Assembly (NCBI GenBank): GCA_004352715.1
Contig: SCFE01000022.1
Span: 1,455,140 to 1,519,139 of the forward strand
Direction of reading: 5' to 3'
DNA length: 64,000 bases
From: Hofstenia miamia
Lineage: Eukaryota > Xenacoelomorpha > Acoela
Part shown: positions 11,356-22,900 of the stretch, in pieces
Position numbering within the stretch: the stretch's first letter is position 1
How the letters are laid out: the number at the start of each line of letters is the position of its first letter
Notes under the pieces: model-generated
What the model saw: the letters and a program-made list of their open reading frames with translations, nothing else
Database searches by the model: none
Told to the model about the DNA's origin: nothing
Translations under genes and position numbers: made by a program

Positions 11356-11675
11356 TTACAAAATGAAATCGCGAATATCATGTTCTTCAATTCTGGATTT
11401 TCCATCGCTGTTTCGAAATAGTTTGAAATAAGTTTCTACGAGTTCATCTCTCGCGATGAGTTCGACAAATCTGACATCATGAGTGATGATGATTAACTGA
11501 AATCCTCGCTGCTTACATCGCGCCCTCACCACGTTTTTTAAAGCAATAGCAAGCGATTCAATGTTAGACGAATCTAAATTGGTGGTCGGTTCATCTAATG
11601 CTAACACTCCACAATTGAAACAAAAGGTTTCCGCCAACGCCAATCTAATGATTATAGATGCTAAGACCTTTTGAC
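11356..11675 (-). CDS. RAD50: RAD50 exon 5 (signature, Walker B, stop)
   Basis: Follows TTTTAG and completes Gly-Gln-Lys of the signature, then reads [20 protein letters not shown] and the D-loop TTNLD, H-loop ITHD, and stops at 11358-11356. All residues needed for the carboxy-terminal ATPase lobe are present. Confidence 0.94.
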
Positions 11676-14600
11676 CTAAAATAAAAAAGTTAATTGCTAG
11701 AATTGAATGTGCATAAAAGAATTTTAAAATTCATGTAAAAATATAACAGCAAATAAATGACAATTAGTAAACTATGGATAGCACTAAGATACACACGGAT
11801 TTTAATTCTATACACAAGATGGCGTACACTGTGCCTGTAAATAACAATTTTGTTAAACTCGACGAATGAATAATTTGTTAACGACATTTATAATTGCAAA
11901 TTTAAGACATGCATATTAAAATAAAATCCTGCATAAACAGACCATGCATAAGTGCAAATCATGATGATCGCATAAAATAATTCACATACAATTTCATCAC
12001 ATGAATACAAATGAAATAGTTGATAACTTTAAAATTGATTAAGCAACAATACAATTTTATCAAGTAGAGGCATATCTAAAATAATTCTACAGAACTATTG
12101 TTTTCTTCACAACAGCCGTACACAAAGAAATCTGCTAGTAACTTGAATAAAAAGTTATTTTTAAATGCAATAGGATTTTTCAAAGTATAAATTATGTACC
12201 TGCACTGCAGCGTCCGCGCATTTCCATGAGAGCGTCGCCTCTAACCATTTGAACGCGGTAGTTGTACGTTTTTCTAGTACCCGTATATTCACCGTCTTCG
12301 GTGCTAATTAAAATAGTATCAATGTCATTGCCTTTGTATGTCTGTCTCCATAATTCTTTAATTCTTTTATTGATTTCAGCCATTTTCAGGCGATGATAAT
12401 TCATGACTGCTTTATCTAAGGCCTAAACGTTTGCCCACATGAAAACAACGACTAGATCTTGAAATTAAGCGAGCAATTTTCAAAAGCATTCATACACAAA
12501 CAACAGTCAATTCAAAAACTTAAGACCCACATTTGTAAATACTTTCAAGTTTTTTAAGGCCAAATTCTTATATCAAAAACAATGATGAATTTCTTTTATA
12601 ATGATTCACAGGGCAAGTCTTGGTTAATAAAGTATATCTCTGCATTGGTTTTAAGATATATTCATTGCCCAATATAAAAGATGTAAATTCAATAAAACTG
12701 GGGTATTTTATTATCTTAAAAGGCAAAATTTATTTATACAATTTTTTTCTTAAACATTTGTCAGAGGAATTCTGAAAGTATTTAATATTAAGTGAACCAT
12801 TAGTTCATAACCCACGTCGGTAGTTAACTGAAGGTAAAGCATCAATTGCATGGTGTTTACAGTATTTGTGGCAGTTTAACATCCATTACCTTTGGTATTT
12901 CGAAGTAGGGCTGTTATGACTTACATTGTCAGCTTCAAGCAATCCTACGATTACATTTACTTCAGTATTGCCGATCAATTTGAAAGTTGAAAAGTGGAAC
13001 ATTTGCATAAAAAGTTTTTGCCCAAAAAGTATATTTTTCTCTTAAATATTTATATCATTGGCATTTTTGGTATAGATGTAATAGTCAATGTTTGCGAGGC
13101 ATCAGGTCAAATTTTAAATATTTTTACGTCAATTACAAGTTACCCCAATGATTTAAAGAATTATTGTCAGATAAATATCGTCTTACACCAACGATATGCG
13201 ATTGCGCATTTGGCAATTTTAGTAAAAAAAAAGTAAACTCAGTTTTTCGATTCGTTGTGTAACAATTCCTCCATAACTCGATGAAGTAAGTGAAACGAAC
13301 TTATTGATATTTANAAGCATACTTGCGGATAGCTGGCTTCTTGGTTGATATATAATCACCGGATTATTCAACATACGGAGTAGAATTTGCAAATATCAAC
13401 AAAACAAATAAGTAATTTAAACAAAAATATGTGAAATTATGATGCGTTAAATCACAATTTCATTACATTGTTTTCGATTCGTTGTGTAACAATTCCTCCA
13501 TAACTCGATGAAGTAAGTGAAACGAACTTATTGATATTTACGTTCGCATTCATCCATCCTATATCTCATAGAGGATCCCCCAACTATCATTTTGAGCATT
13601 GTATTAACATAAACTTGTGAATTTCTAAAATTCATAGAAAACAAACTAGAAAATATCAAGGTCAGCAAAAAGCTATAATAATATGAAAAATTGGTAAACT
13701 TCGGTGATAAAGAACCAAATATGACAAGATATCCCGACGAAAATTTAAGCTAGCAAGGTCAGGCTAAATAACATTTAGTGTGGGTTACGGGCCGGATTAT
13801 TAAAAGATGGCAAGGATAGCCAACAACATACTTAGGACAGAAGTCCTTATTAGGTCAGTACTTGTTAATTTATGATTTAAAAATCATCAACTTCTAAAAG
13901 ACAGGTAAAGAGTACAGCATCAGAATAACGTTTATTTATGGAAGATACAATAAATTGATTTAAGGTCCAACGTATTTATAAGGACTTACAACTAACATCT
14001 AACAGTGCTCTATTGAAGGTATAACAGTAAAAATGATATTACCTCTTCTAGAATCACACAAATATTTGTTTAATAAAAACTAACTACTAGCCTTAGGTTG
14101 GAAAAGATTGCAAATATATGAAGGCTTGTCCAATGGGGGGGGGAACCATTGGGCCTTATAAGGTGTTTTTATTGCTTTCTAAATTTCAAAGAAGATGAAG
14201 TACCTATTCTATATTAGGGGCAACCAGCCAACGATGTTCTAGTACAATTGTGAAAACTTAATTGCCATTATTACTGCGTCTCTATCTCAGAAACAATTTG
14301 TGAAAGATATACAACTTGTCAAAAATGGTTTTTCAAAATTCTGATTTCTTAGATGAACAATCAGATTAGTCCTTCAATAGAATAAAATTCAAGCTGGTTG
14401 AAATCATTTGAAGAGGCACGTTAAAACGTAAAATTCAATCAACCTCGCAATTCGTAGAAAGCCAGCGACAGTGAATGAACAACATTTTTGTTGTACGAAT
14501 TATATTAGAAAGATTTCTTTTCAATACATATATATATATATATATATATATAATGAAATAGAATGAAAATAATGATATATATATATATAATGAAATATCT

Positions 14601-16925
14601 GTTGAATAGTTAATTGCTTTTCAAGATTTTCACTTGTTTTAAGAAAATGGCTGTGTGGAGGACTAATTTAGATAATCAACGGTAAGTGGTTTACTGAACA
14701 TTACCCTAGTGCATAGAGGGCTTTGCGTATTCTAAAACATATTTTTATTAATGTCGCTATCATACATATATTGAAAATAATTCACTTTTTTAGTTTTTTG
14801 CGTCTGGAGATCACAAATTTTCTCGTAAAGCTACACAAACTGCCACTTCATGGAATTTTTCTATGAAATATGGCACAGACAGATGATTAGGGAACATATT
14901 TATTTAGTTTTAAATTGTATTGGATTAATAGCACATCGCAGTCAATTAGCTAATCAATGTATTAAATGATGAAGTCACTTTTCAATAGTATTTACAATTT
15001 AATAAGCTTAAAAATCACTTAATAACCTGTTAATACTCCTTAAATATTCTATAATACCAATTGCAAAAGATATATATGGTTTTCATTTTTGAATGTCTTT
15101 TCTACATAAATTGCTCTCTGAAGTAATTGCACACTTGCCTCGCATAACGATCATTGAAATATTGCACATATTATGGCATCAATTTTCCAACTTCGTTTCC
15201 AAAATATAGATTATTATTTTTTGTCGTTTACTATACAGACACTTTTTAAGCGTTGTTATGGCACAATTACTTTGGCAATTCAGCCTTTGAATCATATGCG
15301 TTTTACAGAGATCCAACATTATTTTGGCCTTCATTAGGATGGGCACTTGATTTACAGTAAAACTTAAAAATGCATTGTTATTAATTTAATTTGAAATATA
15401 GCATATCTATATAACTAAGGAATGCCATTAGTGTAACCAATGCTGATAAATGAAAAGTTATACGTAAGAAATATTAATATCAAAGTTGCAATATTCGCAG
15501 ACGTTGAATGTAGATATCATGAATTTTGGTTCACTGAAAACTCTCAACGGGCAGCATGTCTAAATGAATTTTTTACAATAGCAAAAGATTTGAATTTTCC
15601 TACGCCAGCCGGAATATTGTTATTGATTTTCAGTGTAAAAAATTTCGTTCTGCTGGTTTTTGTTTGAATTATTTAGAGCTTGGTCAGATTGGTGATATTT
15701 TATTATTATGGTTCTTATTTTCCGTATTATTTCTAGTAACAGGCTTGTTGCGGGGGCAATATTCTACTCNATATATATATATATATATATATATATATGA
15801 CGAATCATACACAGCACTAAAAAGTGTACACAGAGCCAAAGAGCTATGAAAGTTCATAGTACACAGGGCCAAAGCAATCAATCTGAACTGTTCATAGTAA
15901 GACTTTATCGTACAGAGGAAGACAGTAATCTCTAGAAGTTTAAAGAATTTTAAAATCGTAGAAAAAAAATTTTTTTATCGCCGTGTACACTCTAATTAGA
16001 ATATTGCCGATGTGTACATATATCATCAAAATTTGATTAATAACTTACATTGACGCAATCATATTATGTTTCAATATTTTGGCGATTAAACCTAAAAATT
16101 ACAGATTTCAAAAAATTCAATTAAGTTACTTATGAGTATCTTCGAAAATAGAAAACAGCCTGTTTTAATGAATAATATGAAATCTGAATATATTACAACC
16201 GATCGCGGAGTGCTTGAAGGCACAGTACTAGGGAAAATATTATTTGCAATATATGTAAATGACATAATTAAGCATGTAAAACAGTGAAATATATCAATTT
16301 GCTGATGATACTTGCCTCATAAATACAGATAATGATGCATTTCGGACTACAAAAAATTTACAAAGTGATATTGAAAATCTTTCTAGGTATTTCTCATCCA
16401 ATCAATTAAAAATTAATATTGAAAAAACGCAATTCATTATATTTTCGCCCAATTCCGTAAAAGAAATAACATCAAAATCGAATTAATTGTTAACAGTGTT
16501 CCAATAAAACAAAGTGATCATTTAATATATTAAGGTGTTGATACTGACAAAGATTTAAAATTTGATAAGTTTCTCCTCAAAATGTTACAAAAAATGGCTT
16601 CTGGCGTTAGATTCTTATACCACCTCAGAAATTTTGGACCACATTATCACGTTCAATTATTGCATGCTTTTTGTTTATCGCAATTACATTGGTAATTTTT
16701 ATTTATTTAAAAATTAAAAATTGTACTTTTAAACCGACAAAATACAATCGGAGACACATACATGCTAAACATATTTACGGATATTTTACACTGAGCTCAC
16801 CACATACATAGACACACACACACACACAAAGTTATTATTTTATATTTAGTTTGTAGATTAATTGTAACTTCTTAGCAAATATATTGATTTGACTCTTAAA
16901 AAAATCAAGTGTACACAGCGTCAAT

Positions 16926-16962
<37 letters not shown>

Positions 16963-19900
16963 NNNNNNNNNNNNNNNNNNNNNNNNNNNNNNNNNNNNNN
17001 NNNNNNNNNNNNNNNNNNNNNNNNNNNNNNNNNNNNNNNNNNNNNNNNNNNNNNNNNNNNNNNNNNNNNNNNNNNNNNNNNNNNNNNNNNNNNNNNNNNN
17101 NNNNNNNNNNNNNNNNNNNNNNNNNNNNNNNNNNNNNNNNNNNNNNNNNNNNNNNNNNNNNNNNNNNNNNNNNNNNNNNNNNNNNNNNNNNNATATATAT
17201 ATATATGTATATATAAACCATTAAACAAAGATAGTTAGCAGATGTATTTATATATCATATGTGTAGTGGAGATCTGACCGGCCCGGGGGATATATGTAAT
17301 CACATTTGGCCAAACTATCCTTTTGTTTGAACACTACATTTGTGAAATCCACATTCCATAATGATAATTCATTTCAATTAGTTTAAACAGGAAGATAATT
17401 TTTTAAACAAATTGCAAAAATTATAGTTGTTTACTTAACCTTTTAGATATAAATTTACAATACTGGCACTAATTATAAAGGAAACCTAACTAAATTTCAT
17501 TATAAACTAGGTATCCTGTATAATAAGATACACGAAAAGTAATAGAAAATGAACTTGCCTTATAGTATTTATCAAGATCCACTTGAACGATTTGCGTTGT
17601 CTTTGACTTGATATACATTTTCTTAAAATCATCAGCTGCAGATTTGTATTGTGCACTGTTGATTTCAGCATTGGTGGCAGTTAATGATTTTTCCAGTTCT
17701 TTGAGGGACCCTTGGATTCTATGGCATTCGCGGTCGAAATCATCATTATTCGAAAGCAACCGAGACCTCTTGCTGCTAAGACTATGATAATCTTTCTCAT
17801 TGCAATTGCTTTCAATTTCTTTAATCTTGCTCTTCTGCTTGATAAGATCCATTCGCATTGCACGCAATCTGAGATTATCCTCGACATTCTGAGCAAGTGT
17901 TGCCTGCTGTGCGATATTGTTCTTAATCTCATCCATTGTATTCCTATGTCCTACAACCTCTTCATCTAATTCGGTCTTTCTGTCAATATTGGATTGAATC
18001 GTGTCAGTAATTTTTTTAAAATGCTCATCAAGTTGTGAGGCTTGGAGCTGAATTAAATCAGAATGATTTTTTGCAATATTGGAATCATAATTTTGCATTT
18101 TCATGAGTGCATCTTTCGATTCTTCCACCGACTTGTTGTGTGCTTCAGAAATATTTTGTAATTTTTTTTCAAAAATTTCAATACTAACATTAACTGGAGA
18201 CAGTTCCTTATTAGCAAGATTTATTTCTTCCGATAAAGAAGACAGTTCAAGTTCACAATTTACTTTCTTCTCCTTCAACATGTTTTCCTGCTGTAAACTG
18301 CTGTTGATTTCGTTTTTTTCGCATTCCAATGCATTAAATTTGCTATTCAGATTGGAAAGTTTTTCGCGGTGATCTAAAATATAATTCTGTTTCTCAGAAA
18401 TAACAATGCGAGTGTCTTTTAACTTTTTGTCAAGTAACTCTTTTTCCTGATTAACTTCTTCCAGAGTTTTATTCACAAAATTTTTAGGAAGCTTATCTTT
18501 TTCAAGTAGAATTTTCTTTTCTATTTCCTTACACTCTTTCAATGATCGATCTAATTCAAGAACATGCGGGTACACAGAGTCAGCCAATTTCTTATTGAAA
18601 TCGATAGAATCAAACGCTTCTTCACTCTGCTCAAATTTTCTACGTGTATTGTCAATTTCTTGCTTAATAGACGCAATTTGCTCATTGCACTCAGGAAGTT
18701 CAGTTTTCTCTAACTGAGTAATTTCATTAAACACAGGAATGAGTGATTGACCTTCAACCAACCTACTTTCTTTCAAGCGTAATTTCTTCTCTGTTAATTT
18801 TAATAAATCAGGAATTTTGGCCTTCATGTGCTGCAATCTATCGATGACCTCTTCTACAGCATCATCGTTCGGAAAATGACGATAGCATACCGGACATTTC
18901 GGATTATCTTCTTTCATGGACGAACAATAACTTTCGTAGAAAAACGAGGAGCTTTTTAATTCACCAATTTTATTTTGAAGTTTACCAATCTCTTGCGTGA
19001 GCTCATTGACATGTTCTTCAGCATTGTTTTCAAAATCAGAATTACTCAGCTGATTTTCCAACGATAACTTCCTAGATTGCTTCTTTTGCATTTCACTCAA
19101 TAATGATTTTTTAGAATTTTCCAATGATTGCAATTTAACTGATACTTTGTTTAAAGCAATTTGAGCTTCGTTATACTCGCTAAGCACCTTTGATAAAAAC
19201 TTTTCTAGTTCCAATTTACATGTTTCTTTACAAAAGCTCCCCAATATCGTTGCAACATCACTTTCAATTTTGTTTATAAGACTTTGATTTGATGAGCGCT
19301 TTGCATCCAGATTTTTTTGAAGCACATCAATCTTAGCCTTAACTGCAGCTTGTGATGATATAGTAGTTAAATCCTTGCAGCACTTGTTGACTTGTACTTC
19401 TAAAGCATTCTCTTGTTCCTGCAATTTCCGTATTTCCTTTTCAAAGAGATTGGTGTCAGTTGTGTTTAATTCATTAATTTTCTTTTGCAATTTTTTGATT
19501 TCCGAGGTTATTAAAGAAACTCTGTTTGCATCAGTTCCTAAACTAACTAGTTTTGTTTTAATTTCTGAAAGACTCTTCTTTGTTTTGCTGAGTTGTTCAT
19601 TTTTCATCTTAATACATTCAGTGAGACGTACATGGTCAGATTTTTTATTATTTAGACTTGCTTCCACATCACAAAAATTGGATTTAAAAATTTTCGTGCT
19701 CTTTTCAAGTTCGTCTTTCTTGTCAGCAATAGCTTTTCGTAATAAATCAAGAAAAGCAGCAGGGTTTTTCTCAGAGATTGAATATTTTTGGCCGACATGC
19801 TTAATTAAACGACTTTGTTCTTTATCCAAACTTTTGAAATCCTGTAATTCTCTCTCGATCTTTGTTTTTTTAACAACATTTACTTCTCGATCCTTTTCAA

Positions 19901-22900
19901 TCTCAACGATTTTATTCTCAGCCTTCTCTAAACTAAGACGCGTCTGCTGCAGCTTACTTTCCAATTCAGCCACCCAGTCATCTTTAGCAGCCACTCTACG
20001 TTTCAATTCATCATCAGAGTCAGATAAAAGCATCCCATGCTGATTCAAACGCTTCTCCAAATCTTTACTATCTCTATGCTTTTCTGAGTACAGATTCGTT
20101 AAAACTGTTTTTTCATTAATTAAAGTCTGATATTGTAACATCTTGTTCTCAATAGACTCTAACTCATTTCTGTTAGGGATTCTTTGCGTTTCAATTTCCG
20201 ATAGTCTATTCTTAGATTCTTCAATTCTTTCTTTTGTGCAATCAACTTGCTTCTTCAGTTCGACAGCTTTGTCCTTGTTAACTTTTAAATATTTAAGCTC
20301 GGTATCAAAGTTTTTTGCATTCGCCGCATGTTCTTGCCGTATTTTTTTAATGTTCTCTAGTGCTTTAATGTAACGAGTTGCAGCAAATATGTCATCAAAT
20401 TTACCCTTAAGCGTTTTTCCATCACTAAGTGGCCAATTGGAATCATCCTAAACGAAAAATGGAAATTCAAAAATATATAGAGGGCCCAAATAATTTACAA
20501 ATCAAATCAATGCTTTGAGATTTTAATATATTCTAGTCTGAATGTAAATATAACATCAAATAAATGAAATAATCCAATTCTATTTTGATTGACAGTAAGA
20601 GAAATAACAACATCTGTTCAATGATTGGTCTGTTTTGAAATGTAACAATGTTTGCACATTTTGAAGTTGAAATATTTTAACTTTAATCGACGATTCAAAT
20701 TTTTTAATTGTTATCGATTATATCAGATGATAAAAAAGCAGATAGAGTGTTCACTAGGGATATTCAAAAAAATTTTTTTAGGTTGAGGTGGTATCAGCTG
20801 AGAATTTTAATCTGAAGCCGGAAAACGAATGTCATATACCTAAAATTTAAAAAAATTACCTCTAACCAACGAACTAAAGATTTATATATTCCATTAATAT
20901 GGTTAAAAGCATATATGCGATACCAAAATAAACCTTGCAGCATACAGCAAACAGGCCCGCCCACAGTCTTTTAGAAACTGGGAAATGGAGCAAATAGGCA
21001 AAAAGCGCAGAAATTGAAAAAAGAAAATCATACATACGATTTGAAACATTAATAATGATTTATTGAAAATATTCAATTATGTTTATGAACATAAAGCGAG
21101 TACTCGTTTTTTTCTCATGAATTTAACTAGGTGAGGATAGTCGTTATGTCAACGCCCTCTTATCGCTAACGAATATACAAAAAGTTATTGCACGTGATTT
21201 AATCAAAATTATTCTATATATGATGTCTAAATATGCGACAAATTCTCTTAACACGAAAGAAATCAATTTACCCCAAAACTGGAGAAAGAAAAGAATGAAT
21301 TCAATTAATGACCTTGACAAAAATGCCTAGACTTAAAGATATGGTTGCACGACTTCATACTCTAAAAGAAAAGAATAAATCCGAAAGGCTAGATATAATG
21401 ACGAAAGAACTACAGAAACCTGTAGTCAACTTTTAGAAAGACGACGAAAGTTGAGCAGATTTTATGCAGAATACGAGGCATTCCAAAGATGCTCTACCAC
21501 AGGAAAAGGAAAATCGTTTTCTGCAAACTTGGACAAAGTATTTGACGTCAAACTTAAATCTGGGCAATGGTTGACAACTAACTACGAATGCATAAGTTGG
21601 TTACACAACAAAAATGGTCGGGTCTGCTTCGATACACGCATTAAAGAGGATACCGTTACAACATTCTGAACGGGTTCAGGTGAACAATTTTAAAATGGAT
21701 GATTATCAAGCGGATGACAAAGATTTTGACGAAAATCAAAGTGATGATATTCCCTGCAGTTTCTCATATGATCACTTGGAAAGATCGTCAACAAATTTAG
21801 CGGCTAGTTTCACGCCTTGTGGTTTTAGTAAAAGAAAAATGACGATAGTTTGCAGCAAAATGAAAGACGAAGGCATCAATCTGCCTTCTCAGAGTCAGTC
21901 AGCAATTTGGAAGCGCAGTATTAAAGAGCAAGAAAAAGTTGCAAATGAAATTAAGAAGATTTTGAAGACAAATGAAAAATTTTGTCTTCATTTTGATGGA
22001 AAAAGGTTAGTACTATGGTTGAATTGTAAAATGTAATTTATTATTTTTGCTGGAATGAGTCAGGTACTGCAAGAATTTGAAGCTTGAAGTTACATTCACA
22101 TGAATACAGGAAAATAAAATTTTAATATCAAAATTATTGGTAGAATAGTATAGAAATAGCCTAATGCGACATCATAGTATAGTAAACTGAGATTTATATA
22201 TTTGTATTTTTAGGAGAACATCAAGGAATCGTAGTGCGTCCACAACGTCTATTTGAAAAAAACGAGACCTCAATACACTGGATGCCAACATCACGTGTTA
22301 GATCGTGTACTACGTCTCATGATAGATGATAGTTGCTCGCAATCCACGACATCACCAACTATGTGTTATGTATTTATGGAAGATCTTAGAGAGTACGAGA
22401 TGGTACAGATGGAATACAACCAATCAGACCTATTCGAAGTGCCTCAAGTTTTACTTAGGGAACCGAAAGGGCCCTCGTGCCTGAACCGTCCTAGAGAGTA
22501 ACCTCCTCGCGGTGGTTCCTGGAGAAGCTACCTCCCAAGGCGAAAGCCAAAGGGTGGTGCTGAGCTAATACTTGACGGGCGCGTCCCTTTGCGGAGTCCC
22601 GAACCAAGAGTGGACGTTAAGCAATAGGGTATAAGAAGGTGCCGCCATGTGTGCTATGCGCATGTGGGGCGGTAATGATGATGTGAGACTGTCTGGTAGT
22701 CTAGCATTAAGTTGCTGCTTGGTGCCCAGAGTCGTAGAGTGCGTCTACGAGGGCAGTAATACAGAGATTTTTCTCTGTCTCTGGCCTCTAGATAGGCCTT
22801 GGCCAGCATTTGCTGTGCCTTCCTATGAGGGAGCCTTGCTCTGTCATGGGTTTTAGTGCGGACAGTAGATGCTCACGAGTTACCCAGTTAGTAGCCTTGG

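Larger units (their letters stand above)
12423..17558 (-). other. RAD50 intron 3 (5.1 kb, GC-AG)
   Basis: The intron starts GCAAGT on the minus strand and ends GTTTAG. It contains a 70-bp duplication around a single N (13244-13540), (AT)n tracts at about 14529-14590 and 15771-15797, a single N at 15770, LINE debris (16196-16696) and an N gap (16963-17192). Short frames such as 15440-15667 (plus) are not recognisable. Confidence 0.85.

Noticed and set aside
16297-16320. CTGATGA-like hammerhead motif
   Set aside because: It is the coding sequence of the FADD box of a LINE reverse transcriptase, and no helices form.
17553-17556. Alternative GT donor three bases downstream of the RAD50 exon 3 end (GCAA then GT)
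   Set aside because: Using it adds four bases and shifts exon 4 out of frame, losing the conserved RAD50 C-terminus.
19375-20043. 222-codon plus-strand open frame
   Set aside because: It is the antisense shadow of the RAD50 coiled-coil exon.
22647-22856. 69-codon frame in the GC-rich island as a gene
   Set aside because: Its length is expected by chance in GC-rich DNA and it has no recognisable motif.
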